Assembly: GCA_017512725.1 (NCBI GenBank)
Contig: JAFWEW010000013.1
Coordinates: forward strand, 1 to 64,000
Reading direction: 5' to 3'
DNA from: Solobacterium sp.
GTDB taxonomy: Bacteria > Bacillota_I > Bacilli_A > Erysipelotrichales > Erysipelotrichaceae
Length of the DNA stretch: 64,000 nt
The notes under the pieces are model-generated. The model ran no database searches. It was not told the origin of the DNA and saw only the letters and a program-made list of their open reading frames with translations. Position 1 is the first letter of the stretch. Each line of letters starts with the position of its first letter. A program made the position numbers and the translations under genes. Positions 8,030 through 17,085 of the stretch are shown here, piece after piece.

Positions 8030-9373
8030 TCAGTTTTCTGCGCCGAACTTCCTGCGGACAATATCTGCGACACGGTTTACGACCCGCTCACAGATCTCAT
8101 CCGTTTCCGCTTCTGCCATGACGCGGATCAGCGGTTCTGTACCGGAAGGTCTTACGAGCAGGCGTCCGTTGCCGGAAAGCTCCTCATTGACCTCTTCGAT
8201 TGCCTGTTTGATTTCTTCGTCATCCAGTGCGGTCTGCTTGTTGGTAACGCGTACATTGACCAGCAGCTGCGGATAGATCTTCAGTCCTTCCATCAGTGCA
8301 CTGATCGGCTTTCTGGTTTCTTTCATGATCTCCAGGATTGCCAGAGCAGTGACCAGACCGTCTCCGGTCGTCTCATGATTCTTGAAGATGATATGACCGC
8401 TCTGTTCGCCGCCGATGATGTCATCGTCCCGGCACATCTCTTCATAGACATACTTGTCGCCGACCTGTGTGCTGGAAACCTTGATGCCTTCCCGTTCCAT
8501 CGCCTTGAAGAGACCAAGATTCGCCATAACCGTTGTAACGACGGTATTGTTGTTCAGAATGCCCTTGTCGCGATAATGCTTGCCGCAGATATAGAGCACG
8601 AAATCACCGTCAACAAGACGTCCGTCCGGTGCCACCATGATCTGGCGGTCCGCATCACCGTCAAACATGAGACCAAGGTCAAATTCACCGTTTTTAATGA
8701 ATTCCTGGAACTTCTCCGGATGAGTGGAACCGCACTGGGTATTGATGTTGGTTCCGTCCGGCACCGCATTGATCACCGTGGTTTCCGCACCAAGACGGAT
8801 CAGTGCTTTCTCTGCCGTGAAGCAGGAACTTCCGTTTGCACAGTCCAGTGCAATCTTCAGTCCGGAAAGATCCGTCGGATACTCTTCACAGATCCAGTTG
8901 AGATAATCTTCCAGACCTCTTTCATACGGAACGATCTTTCCGATTGCATCCCCGGTCTTGTATTCGATGTCAATCAGACCGTCAATATAATCTTCAATCA
9001 GCCCTTCCACATCCGCAGACATCTTGATGCCCTCTTTCGAAAAGATCTTGATGCCGTTGTCATAGTACGGGTTGTGGCTTGCCGAGATCATTGCACCGCA
9101 GACAAAGTCCTCTGTGCGGGTCAGATAGGCAATCATCGGAGTCGGGCAGTATCCCGCAAGATAGGCATCGCATCCCTCGGATGAAATGCCGGCTGCGAGT
9201 GCTGCCTCGAGCATATCGGAAGAAAGACGGGTGTCTTTCCCGATGATGATCTTCTGTTTGCCGTTCTGGCTGTAGTAGTAGCCGAGATATCTCCCGGTCT
9301 GAAATGCCTTGTATGCGGTCAGCGACTCATTGGCCTTTCCGCGAATTCCATCTGTTCCAAAATATCTACCCAT
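8030..9373 (-). CDS. glmM: Phosphoglucosamine mutase
   Basis: 447 residues, the usual length. Catalytic phosphoserine loop ISASHNPYYDNGIK near residues 96-109, Mg-binding DGDADR, sugar-binding GEQSGH, and C-terminal phosphate loop RPSGTEPLIRV. It converts glucosamine-6-phosphate to glucosamine-1-phosphate for UDP-GlcNAc and peptidoglycan synthesis in the cytoplasm. It has a strong AGGAGG ribosome site and follows cdaR by 11 bases. The cdaA-cdaR-glmM order is conserved in Bacillota, where GlmM is known to bind and restrain CdaA. Confidence 0.97.
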   Translation of the reverse strand: MGRYFGTDGIRGKANESLTAYKAFQTGRYLGYYYSQNGKQKIIIGKDTRLSSDMLEAALAAGISSEGCDAYLAGYCPTPMIAYLTRTEDFVCGAMISASHNPYYDNGIKIFSKEGIKMSADVEGLIEDYIDGLIDIEYKTGDAIGKIVPYERGLEDYLNWICEEYPTDLSGLKIALDCANGSSCFTAEKALIRLGAETTVINAVPDGTNINTQCGSTHPEKFQEFIKNGEFDLGLMFDGDADRQIMVAPDGRLVDGDFVLYICGKHYRDKGILNNNTVVTTVMANLGLFKAMEREGIKVSSTQVGDKYVYEEMCRDDDIIGGEQSGHIIFKNHETTGDGLVTALAILEIMKETRKPISALMEGLKIYPQLLVNVRVTNKQTALDDEEIKQAIEEVNEELSGNGRLLVRPSGTEPLIRVMAEAETDEICERVVNRVADIVRRKFGAEN

Positions 9374-9384
9374 AGATCCTCCTG

Positions 9385-10809
9385 TTATCCGTTATTGACA
9401 TCCGCACCTTCACCGCTGCCGCTGTCGTCGTTGGTTTCACCGAGTACGTTGAGCTCAAATACCGGCTCGTTCAGCGAGTAGCGCACCAGGCCGCCGGATG
9501 GCTGTTCCACTTCAAGCGGGAATTCCTGCAGACCCGGCTTGGCATCCTTCATGTCAACATACACGTTGATGTCATCCGCTGTGATATTGGCAATATTGGC
9601 TGCAGTTCCGAATACCGTAACACTGGTAGTTGTCTTGTTTTCCTTATGCGGAGATGCTTTGTAGTTATTGATGTTGTTGCGGTAATTGATCTTGACGCCG
9701 TCAATCGTACGGGAAGTTCCTTCCGCAAGCTTGATCGACATCGTGATCTGGTTGATGTTGCTGGAATTGACCCCGGTCGGCAGTGTGATCGGGCGCATGA
9801 TCGTGGAATCCTTGGTGATCGTGGAAGCGTTCAGTGTGACCACGACTTTGTCAATCTGACCAAGTACGGACTCCGGACCATAGATCGTTACGGACTGCTG
9901 GTCCATATCGATACTGTCAATTGCCATCTCATTCGGCACTTCACCGGAAATCTCAACCTCGATCGGCACGGACTTGTTCGGTGAGGTTACCGGAACGGTT
10001 ACCTGGATCGTCGACGGATAGATATCCGCTTCGACCGGCATGCCGTTTGCGTCATAGGCAACCAGCTTGGCATCCTGGGTGAAGTCGCTTGTCTGACCGC
10101 TGACATCGATCAGAGCCTTGATAAAGGCAATCGTATTCAGCGTGTCCTTGGATGCACGGACATTGACCCGTGTGTATTCAAAGGACGGCGTACCGGCGGA
10201 ATAGATGCTTTCCATCTTGTCCTGGTTGATGAAATCATACGTCAGATCATATGCCTGCGTCGTCTTCTTCTTGAGTGTGACGATGACGTTGCTCGGATCG
10301 ATCTTGATCGATACATTCTCACCGAATCCATCTGCCGAGAGCTTTACTTCATGGGTCCCTTCCGTCAGACCCTCAAGGTCCGCAATTACAACTCCGTTTG
10401 AGTTGGCAGCAGACGTTACGCTGGTCGCATCGCCGGTAATAACGATATCGGCGGTTGCCGGAAGTCCGGTCAGTTCAAAGGTATCCGCATTGTACTTTGC
10501 GGTAACCGGGATCCCGCTGAGATCACGGGCACTGCGGAGCGTATTGGTATAGATGGATGCACGGTTGTTGTAGTTGACCACCGCATACATCAGAACTGCG
10601 AGAATCAGAGAAACAAACTTTGAATACCTGCGGTTGAACAGGCTTTTGTCGATAAATGAGGAGAACCAGCGGATCGCCCGCAGGACGGAATCCTCAATAT
10701 GCTGATACGTACTTGCGACACGGCGCGACTGGCCGGCGATCCGGTTTGCCAGTTCCGTCTTGGCTTCCGAATTTTCGGTTTCCTTGCGCTTATCCATGTT
10801 TTCAGACAT
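9385..10809 (-). CDS. cdaR: CdaR, YbbR-domain regulator of c-di-AMP synthase
   Basis: 474 residues. A cytoplasmic N-terminus of about 65 residues, one membrane segment (FVSLILAVLMYAVVNY, about 66-81), then several YbbR-type repeats on the outer face, for example SVPIEVEISGEVP and SVTIYGPESVL, and a Gly/Asp/Ser-rich end. CdaR modulates the adenylate cyclase CdaA through the membrane. The start codon overlaps the cdaA stop by one base (TAATG) behind an AAGGAGGTGA site inside cdaA, so the two are made together. Confidence 0.93.
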   Translation of the reverse strand: MSENMDKRKETENSEAKTELANRIAGQSRRVASTYQHIEDSVLRAIRWFSSFIDKSLFNRRYSKFVSLILAVLMYAVVNYNNRASIYTNTLRSARDLSGIPVTAKYNADTFELTGLPATADIVITGDATSVTSAANSNGVVIADLEGLTEGTHEVKLSADGFGENVSIKIDPSNVIVTLKKKTTQAYDLTYDFINQDKMESIYSAGTPSFEYTRVNVRASKDTLNTIAFIKALIDVSGQTSDFTQDAKLVAYDANGMPVEADIYPSTIQVTVPVTSPNKSVPIEVEISGEVPNEMAIDSIDMDQQSVTIYGPESVLGQIDKVVVTLNASTITKDSTIMRPITLPTGVNSSNINQITMSIKLAEGTSRTIDGVKINYRNNINNYKASPHKENKTTTSVTVFGTAANIANITADDINVYVDMKDAKPGLQEFPLEVEQPSGGLVRYSLNEPVFELNVLGETNDDSGSGEGADVNNG

Positions 10810-12575
10810 TAACGGTCACCTCCTTTTTTCTTGGAGGAATCATTTTCAAGAGAATCCAGCATCTGGAATGTCTTGGTCAGATCATCATTCAGTCCCATGA
10901 TCTTGGAGATATCCAGTTTCGTGGTGTCAAACTGACGGGAATTCTTGTCAATGATCACATTGTTGTTATTCGGAGCCGCATTGCTTGGAGCCGAATTGTT
11001 CTGAGCCGTATTGTTCTGAGCCGGTTCGGAAGAACTGCTCATCTGCTTTCTGGCCGCCTCACGGGCTGCCCGAACCTCTTCAGCACTCATCCGGCGGGTA
11101 TTGGCCATCGCGGCACGGCGTTCTTCCGCAGCGCGTCTTTCTTCAGCAGCACGCCGCTCTTCAGCGATCCGTCTTTCCTCAGCTGCACGCCTTTGTTCAG
11201 CCGCACGGCGCTCTTCAGCGATGCGCTGCTGCTCCGCTGCGGCAGCGGCAGCCTGTGCACGTTCCATTTCAAGACGACGTTCTTCATCGGCCTGACGGAC
11301 GCGTGCTTCCGCTTCCTTGCGCAGCGCTTCCCGGGAAGCTTCATCCCGGCGGCGCTGTGCTTCTGCGGCTTCTTTTGCCTTGGCCCGCTCCAGCGCTTCC
11401 TGCTTTTTCATTTCCCGGCGCTTCTGTTCTTCGAATCGGCGCTTTGCATTATTGTCCGGATAGCTCGGTTTCGGACGTTCTTTCTTGCGCGGCAGCTTGA
11501 TCTCGCTTGCCCCTTCTTCCAGACGCGTCATTCCGGCATCCGGCTTTTCTTCCTTGGCAGGCGTGATCGTCTCCGGTTCCTTCCGGACCTGAACCACTTC
11601 TTCCACCGGGATCTTTCCGTCACTGGCGGCTTCCTGCTTGGCTTCTTGCTTCCGGATCGCCAGCTTGGAAAGCACACTGGTCTGACCCAGCTTGTGATCT
11701 GCGGACGCCTTTTTCTCGGAACCATCATCAATGATCACATCACGGGCAGCCATATCATTGAGACGCTGCCTGCGGCTGGAGACCATATCGGTTTCTTCCC
11801 CGCAGATGACACGCAGCAGGTAATCCCGCAGCTGCTTGCGGTTGACGGTTGTGATCTTTCCGCTTTCGGTAATGGAAATCGCACCGGTTTCTTCGGATAC
11901 AACGATCGTAACCGCATCGGTGATTTCAGAAATACCGATCGCCGCACGGTGACGGGCACCGTAACGGGACGGCAGATCCAGATTGGTCGGCGGGAAATAG
12001 GCGCTGGCACATGCGATCTTGTCACCCTGAATGATGACAGCACCGTCATGGAGCGGTGTGGATGTTACAAAGAGAGACGTAAGCAGCTCTGCCGTAACAT
12101 CGGAATTGAGCTTTGTTCCGGTCGCGATGAAATCTTCCAGCGTATGGCTCTGTTCGATCGAAATCAGCGCACCGGTCTGGTCCTGACTCAGCAGCATCGT
12201 CGCCGTGACGATCTGATCGACCAGGTTTTCCTTCTCGTTTCCGGTCAGCGTTGTCATACGGGAGAAGACATTCGTCTTTCCAAGCCGTTCCAGTACGGAA
12301 CGGATCTCCGGCTGGAAGATAATGATGATCGCAAGAAATCCCCAGTTGATGAAAATATTCGTCACATACGAAACGGTTTTCAGTCCAAGGAACGTCGCCA
12401 GGGTATCTATGATCAGAACCAGCAGGATTCCCTTAAAGATCTGTACCGTTTTCGAGTTGGAGCGAACAAGCTGAATTGCATAATATAGGACCATCCACAT
12501 GATAAAAATATCCAGAAACATGATCGTAATCGTCCGGATATTCTCCAGTGTCAGAGTTACGTTATAAGTTGACAA
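10809..12575 (-). CDS. cdaA: Diadenylate cyclase CdaA with long charged C-terminal tail
   Basis: 588 residues, about twice the usual 270. The first 270 are standard: three membrane helices (about 14-35, 46-64, 72-88), then the DAC domain with LHDGAV (D177-G178-A179) and RHRAAIG (208-210). It condenses two ATP into c-di-AMP. Residues 275 onward are extra: a Lys/Pro/Glu stretch, a long Arg/Ala/Glu helix-forming region with seven-residue repeats at about 448-492, and an Asn/Ser/Pro stretch before a conserved-looking end. The start codon is TTG at 12575 behind AAAGGAG; a -10 TATAAT lies at 12601-12606. Confidence 0.93.
   Translation of the reverse strand: MSTYNVTLTLENIRTITIMFLDIFIMWMVLYYAIQLVRSNSKTVQIFKGILLVLIIDTLATFLGLKTVSYVTNIFINWGFLAIIIIFQPEIRSVLERLGKTNVFSRMTTLTGNEKENLVDQIVTATMLLSQDQTGALISIEQSHTLEDFIATGTKLNSDVTAELLTSLFVTSTPLHDGAVIIQGDKIACASAYFPPTNLDLPSRYGARHRAAIGISEITDAVTIVVSEETGAISITESGKITTVNRKQLRDYLLRVICGEETDMVSSRRQRLNDMAARDVIIDDGSEKKASADHKLGQTSVLSKLAIRKQEAKQEAASDGKIPVEEVVQVRKEPETITPAKEEKPDAGMTRLEEGASEIKLPRKKERPKPSYPDNNAKRRFEEQKRREMKKQEALERAKAKEAAEAQRRRDEASREALRKEAEARVRQADEERRLEMERAQAAAAAAEQQRIAEERRAAEQRRAAEERRIAEERRAAEERRAAEERRAAMANTRRMSAEEVRAAREAARKQMSSSSEPAQNNTAQNNSAPSNAAPNNNNVIIDKNSRQFDTTKLDISKIMGLNDDLTKTFQMLDSLENDSSKKKGGDR
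11101..11235 (-). repeat. 21-base in-frame repeats inside the cdaA tail
   Basis: Six or so tandem 21-base units encode variants of A-E-E-R-R-A-A within the CdaA C-terminal extension. The units differ at several third positions, so the protein repeat is under constraint or old. Such arrays can change length between strains. Confidence 0.75.
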
Positions 12576-12706
12576 GGCAAATTTCTCCTTTCGGTCTCTT
12601 ATTATAACATTGTAAAAGCGCTCTGTGGCAGTTATGAAAAAGACACAAATAAACTTTGCTTTCTGCCATGGACCGGATCGCAGTCCATACCATGTCTGTC
12701 TGAGGA

Positions 12707-14173
12707 TTATGACAGGTCTTCGATGGTAAATCCGGCAGCATCCACCCGGTCATCCGCGGACTGATCCTGTGTCTTGGCAGACAGCTTCCCGTCGAGCTGC
12801 CTCCGGATGCTTTCCGCCCTCAGAAGGCAGAATTTCTGCAGGGTTTTGGAAGCTGACAGAAAGCGGTCAGCACTGTAAAACGCGGTCGGGTCGTTTTCCA
12901 CATAAGGGAGCAGCATCTCCCTCAGATCATCGGTTTCTTTTTGGAATTCTCCGGATTCAAAGTAAGATGTGAGGAATTCATCCATCGCCCGGTGGTAATC
13001 CTGTCTGTATCGATCGCTTTCTGCGATCCACTTCCACATCGGACGCTGTTCGGGTTTTGCGCCGAGCAGCGGTGTGTCGATCCCGTAGTTTGCAAGAATC
13101 GTTGTATCTGCCGCTTGCGGATTATTGTGAGCCCAGCCGGAAGCGAATGCCAGATTGTAATCCCACGGGAGCATCGCAAGCCTGCCGTCCTGCTCATAGA
13201 GGTAGTAATTATGAAGCATGGCTCCGGTATAGCCATCATAATTCAGCACGTAATTCTGGACCGCAAAGTAACGGACAAGCTCATCCGTATCAAGATAGTT
13301 TTCCAGATCCTTCCCTTCCGAAAGGCCCTTCAGCGCCCGGATGACGCGCATCTTGTCTTCCTCATCCGCAGAGGTCTCCGTATTGTTGAATATATCCGGG
13401 TAATCGCCAATTTCTTCGCCCCTGTAACTCAGTTCACTGCCTTTCCCATAGTCCTCGACCTGGACTCCATTTTGGATGACCCTGTCCAGCTCGCTGCCGT
13501 TGTCTTTCAGATTCTCGGAATCCGGTTTATACAGGACTCCGTTTTCCCGGCCCGTCCGTTCCAGAAAGTTTTTATCGACTTCTTCAACTGCCAGAAAGAG
13601 TCCATAGTCTTCGCCGTTGACGGTTACCCATGCATAGCTGCACAGAGGAGAATCTATTCCCGCCCGGCGGAACATCGTATAGCACAGATAATCCTTCATG
13701 TATGTCGAGTCGGCGAAGCTGTTATTTAAATTGAGCTTTCGGATCCCGTGAAATTTCTGACCCTTTTCGTATTTGCCGAAGTCGAGCTTGAGACTGTACC
13801 GGTCAATCCCGTATAAATCCCCGACCATGATCAGGCTGGAATTCCCTTTTGTGGAACAGGATACATTCCCGATCAGTTCCCCATCGATCGTGATATCCGT
13901 TTTGTATTTGATCTTCTCCAGCGGCCGCTCCTTCAGGTCCTGCCAGTCTTCCGGCGCGATGCGGATATCAATCGCATGAACCTTTGAGGTGTCAAACAGG
14001 TCTCCGCCATAATCCATCTCCGTCACAGCTGCCGTACCGGATCCAAGGGAAGGATCATGTGCAGCTGCGCACCTTGCCATGACAGCCATTATCAAAATCA
14101 ATGCGATCGCTGCAGCGAAAATTGTTTTCAAGTGGTTTTTTCTGGATCCGCTGCCATCTGAAAAGACACTCAT
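12707..14173 (-). CDS. CotH-family protein kinase, membrane-anchored
   Basis: 488 residues. An N-terminal membrane anchor or signal (residues 17-34, IFAAAIALILIMAVMARCA; the Cys could be a lipobox) is followed by the CotH fold: DITIDGELIGNVSCSTKGNSS, DRYSLKLDFGKY, LNLNNSFADSTYMKDYLCY, and the late motif MLPWDYNLAF with the metal-binding Asp. CotH proteins are atypical kinases that phosphorylate surface proteins; they occur outside spore formers too. Good AAAGGAG ribosome site; a -10 TATAAT sits at 14236-14241. A DUF4353 carbohydrate-binding-domain gene, a frequent CotH companion, lies at the far end of the window. Confidence 0.9.
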   Translation of the reverse strand: MSVFSDGSGSRKNHLKTIFAAAIALILIMAVMARCAAAHDPSLGSGTAAVTEMDYGGDLFDTSKVHAIDIRIAPEDWQDLKERPLEKIKYKTDITIDGELIGNVSCSTKGNSSLIMVGDLYGIDRYSLKLDFGKYEKGQKFHGIRKLNLNNSFADSTYMKDYLCYTMFRRAGIDSPLCSYAWVTVNGEDYGLFLAVEEVDKNFLERTGRENGVLYKPDSENLKDNGSELDRVIQNGVQVEDYGKGSELSYRGEEIGDYPDIFNNTETSADEEDKMRVIRALKGLSEGKDLENYLDTDELVRYFAVQNYVLNYDGYTGAMLHNYYLYEQDGRLAMLPWDYNLAFASGWAHNNPQAADTTILANYGIDTPLLGAKPEQRPMWKWIAESDRYRQDYHRAMDEFLTSYFESGEFQKETDDLREMLLPYVENDPTAFYSADRFLSASKTLQKFCLLRAESIRRQLDGKLSAKTQDQSADDRVDAAGFTIEDLS

Positions 14174-14326
14174 AAATCGCTAACTCTCCTTTGAATCTGC
14201 TCCACATCAGCGATGGACACAATGTCGTTTCTTCAATTATAAAAGTCCCCTGGTGCACGTTCCATCATCCGGCACATATAAAAGACGGTTGTTCCCTGTT
14301 TATGAGGGATTGAAAAATCCGTTTCT

Positions 14327-14914
14327 TTAATGCGTCCTCCGGTAGGCTTCGATCACCGCTTCAATCACCGTATAATCCCGCTCAAACAATGCCTCGGACA
14401 ATGCCTGTTTCAGCTGTGGGGCAGGTACTTTTTCAAGCAGTTTTTCCTGAACGAACTTCTTGGATTTCTGCGCATAGGCCGGCAGACGGAACTGTTTCTG
14501 CAGCAGTGCCAGTTCCGGCCGCCACAGCAGCGTGATCTGCTTTTCCAGTTTTGCCTTCGGATTCTCCTTCGGCTCCCGCAGTTCATAAAAATCCGCCCGA
14601 TCCCCTTCCGGTTCCACGGTAAGAATGCCCCAGTGATCCGGTACGTGCTCTGACGCATGGTGCGCATGTCGTGTGCCGACAACCAGGATATTGCGATCGA
14701 AATAACGGTTGTAATCCTTCACCTGGGCAGAGAGCCTTGCGTAGGTATCCGCATCGCTTTTGATTTCGATACCCCAGATTTCAGAAGAAAGCACCAGCAC
14801 CGCATCTGCCCTGCTCTTTCCGATCACAACTTCTTCGAGAATGCGCTGTTTTCCATACCGGCCTTCCAGCCAGTCAAACAGCGGTTCCCGGATCGTTCTG
14901 TCATACAGCACCAT
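14327..14914 (-). CDS. sce7726-family, PD-(D/E)XK nuclease-like protein
   Basis: 195 residues. The N-terminal half has the pattern of sce7726 proteins: IREPLFDWL, then RADAVLVLSSEIWGIEIKSDADT, giving the Asp and E-x-K residues of a PD-(D/E)XK nuclease core, followed by LSAQVKDYNRYFDR. The C-terminal half is Lys/Leu-rich and helical. Function in the family is not established; a DNA-processing or defence link is only inferred. It stands alone between CotH and the M3 peptidase. No Shine-Dalgarno; a TAGAAT box ends nine bases before the ATG. Confidence 0.78.
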   Translation of the reverse strand: MVLYDRTIREPLFDWLEGRYGKQRILEEVVIGKSRADAVLVLSSEIWGIEIKSDADTYARLSAQVKDYNRYFDRNILVVGTRHAHHASEHVPDHWGILTVEPEGDRADFYELREPKENPKAKLEKQITLLWRPELALLQKQFRLPAYAQKSKKFVQEKLLEKVPAPQLKQALSEALFERDYTVIEAVIEAYRRTH

Positions 14915-14922
14915 ATGTGCCT

Positions 14923-14928
14923 ATTCTA
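14923..14928 (-). promoter_or_regulatory. -10 box giving near-leaderless sce7726 mRNA
   Basis: Minus strand TAGAAT with eight bases to the ATG at 14914 and no Shine-Dalgarno between. The M3 gene terminator lies directly upstream. Confidence 0.5.
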
Positions 14929-14934
14929 CCGCAG

Positions 14935-14962
14935 AAAAAAGCGGATGCGATGCACACCCGCT
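14935..14962 (-). terminator. Terminator after the M3 peptidase gene
   Basis: Minus strand AGCGGGTG-TGCATCG-CATCCGCT then six T; one G-T pair in the stem. Confidence 0.85.
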
Positions 14963-14990
14963 TGTCATGATTTCATGATATGGATCCGGA

Positions 14991-17060
14991 TCACTCGTTT
15001 CCTTCGAGATAACCGGTCAGCAGCGTTCCGAACAGCTGTCCCAGCATCTCGAGCGAGAACCCGTCTCCTGAGAACATCTTGTCATTGAACTTCTGTGTAA
15101 TATCATCGCAGACTGCGCTGATATTTTCCTTCTGCGTCATGTCACGCAGACCGACCTGCTTCATTGCCTCCTTGTACGGAATGTTCGGGTCGATATAGGT
15201 CAGATCAACATAGTGTTTTACGCCCTCTTCCGGATTGTCCAGATAGCCGGCATAGATATCCAGCGCTGAAAGTGCAGAGATCGCATAGGCACTGTAGTAC
15301 AGCGGGGATTCAAAGATATGGTGGACCTCCGCCCAGACGCCGTTTTCAAACGCATCCTCTGTCTGTCCGCCGACCATGCAGACCATCATATATTTGCCGA
15401 ATTCCCGATTCATTTCTTCCAGCGTCATATCCGGCTTTTCATAGCAGGCGATCTCGAATGCCGCAACCATCAGCGCACTCGTGATATTCTGCGTCATGCT
15501 GAGAACCGTAGATGCCGAGAAGTCTCCGCCGGCATCCGGGAACACATTCGAAAGCGTCGAAGAACCAAGCAGCTCCAGTCCCTGGGAATGGACTTCCAGA
15601 ATATCCAGGTGCTGTGTCCGTGCAAGCGGGGATTCGGATACACGGTAGGCATTGTTGAAGTGTCCAAACTCATGCGTGATCGTCTCATAGTCTCTGCCGG
15701 TTTGCGTACGTGTCACATAAACGAGGCCGGAGCGCATCGGATGCAGCGGAGCCATGAAGGCACCGGGTGCTCTCACCTTTTCGCTTCCAAACGTATAGAG
15801 CTTGTTGTCGATCAGGTAGCTTAAGGATTCATCCAGTTCCGGTACAACCGTGGTGATCTCTTTTTTCAGCGTTTCCAGCATTTCCTCATCGGTTACGGTG
15901 TACGGAATCGAGGAAAGATTTGCCGTTCCCTGCAGGAACAGGGAAGATATCATCAGTCCGCTGATGGTTTCGAAAATATTATCGGCGAGCGCTTTGATCT
16001 CACCGGTCGTATAATCACGGTCGTAGATTTTCTTATAAGCATATTCCGCATAATTGTCATAGCCGTATTCCTTTGCCAGTTCATTGCGGTTGAGAATCAG
16101 CTGGTGATAGATCGGGTAAACTTTCGCCGCCAGTTCCTTCTGGAGCAGTTCATTGACCGCGGTACGGACCGACGATTCGATATCTTTATTCTCAAGATCT
16201 TCAAAGGAATAATCGATTCCTTCATAATTGACCGTCAGCGGTTCATTCAGAACGGCTTTGTATTCCACGACCAGTTTGTCGTTTTCCTCTTCCAGTTCCC
16301 GGGCACGGCCACTGAGTTCGCTCGCGGAAAGAAACGCTTCGACCTTGTGCGCATCAATGACTTCCTTCAGGGCATCGCCATAAGGGCCTTCCAGGACCCG
16401 CTTTACCGCCATCATTGCCTGATTGCTCAGCAGTGTGAGCTTTGTGGAATCTGCCGCTGATTTATCACCGTTTTCCGTAACGGTCGTATCGAGGTTGTAG
16501 ATCACACCGGACATGGTCTGCTGTGCATCCTCATACGCATACGTATCATCCAGAAGCTGATACAGCTCTACAACGGTCTTTTCCGGATTTGGATCCGTTT
16601 TGTTTTCCTGATCATACCGGTCCATTTCGGCGATGATCGCATCCAGTGCGTTTTCATTGACACCGCGGTAATGTGCAAGCAGCTCTTCCAGTGACACGGT
16701 CGCGTGTCCGGTTTCATCCAGCTTATAGAAGTCCGCTTCCTTTGCGGCAGCCTCTTTTTCCTTCTTCAGAGGATCCGCTTTTTCTTCTGTTTTGGTTTCC
16801 GGTTCTTTGCGTTCTTCGGTCTTCGCCTCCGATTCCGTTGTTCCTTCGGTATCGGTAAGCAGACCGCTTGGAACCTCTCCCTCACGGAGCTGACCGGCCA
16901 CATCCTCAAAGTATTCTGCCAGCCTCTGCTTCTCTTCGTCCGTCAGGCTCTCCGCCCCTTCGTTCATGTCATAGCCTGCAACCTGTGCCTGCTCACAGCC
17001 GGCACTGCTGACCAGCATCATCAGCGACAGCAGCAGTGCGCTTAGTTTTCGAAATTTCAT
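14991..17060 (-). CDS. M3-family (oligoendopeptidase F-like) lipoprotein metallopeptidase
   Basis: 689 residues. A lipoprotein signal with lipobox SSAGC (residues 18-22) is followed by a Glu/Lys/Thr-rich spacer to about 115, then an M3 peptidase with zinc motif THEFGHF (HExxH, His near residue 460) and the third ligand region HSQGLELL. Unlike cytoplasmic PepF it should be tethered outside the membrane, degrading short peptides there. It follows the ABC exporter gene by 25 bases, so export and processing of peptides could be linked, which is inference. Confidence 0.9.
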   Translation of the reverse strand: MKFRKLSALLLSLMMLVSSAGCEQAQVAGYDMNEGAESLTDEEKQRLAEYFEDVAGQLREGEVPSGLLTDTEGTTESEAKTEERKEPETKTEEKADPLKKEKEAAAKEADFYKLDETGHATVSLEELLAHYRGVNENALDAIIAEMDRYDQENKTDPNPEKTVVELYQLLDDTYAYEDAQQTMSGVIYNLDTTVTENGDKSAADSTKLTLLSNQAMMAVKRVLEGPYGDALKEVIDAHKVEAFLSASELSGRARELEEENDKLVVEYKAVLNEPLTVNYEGIDYSFEDLENKDIESSVRTAVNELLQKELAAKVYPIYHQLILNRNELAKEYGYDNYAEYAYKKIYDRDYTTGEIKALADNIFETISGLMISSLFLQGTANLSSIPYTVTDEEMLETLKKEITTVVPELDESLSYLIDNKLYTFGSEKVRAPGAFMAPLHPMRSGLVYVTRTQTGRDYETITHEFGHFNNAYRVSESPLARTQHLDILEVHSQGLELLGSSTLSNVFPDAGGDFSASTVLSMTQNITSALMVAAFEIACYEKPDMTLEEMNREFGKYMMVCMVGGQTEDAFENGVWAEVHHIFESPLYYSAYAISALSALDIYAGYLDNPEEGVKHYVDLTYIDPNIPYKEAMKQVGLRDMTQKENISAVCDDITQKFNDKMFSGDGFSLEMLGQLFGTLLTGYLEGNE

Positions 17061-17085
17061 CTGTCAAACCTCCCAGGAATTACTT

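Noticed and set aside
11101-11235. Short tandem repeats considered as a CRISPR array
   Set aside because: Units are 21 bases with no spacers and keep the cdaA frame; they code seven-residue protein repeats.
10656-12488. Plus-strand open frame of 610 codons opposite cdaA
   Set aside because: It lies antisense to cdaA and cdaR, which have clear motifs and a ribosome site; its Phe/Arg/Cys-rich translation has no family resemblance and arises from the G+C-rich codon pattern.
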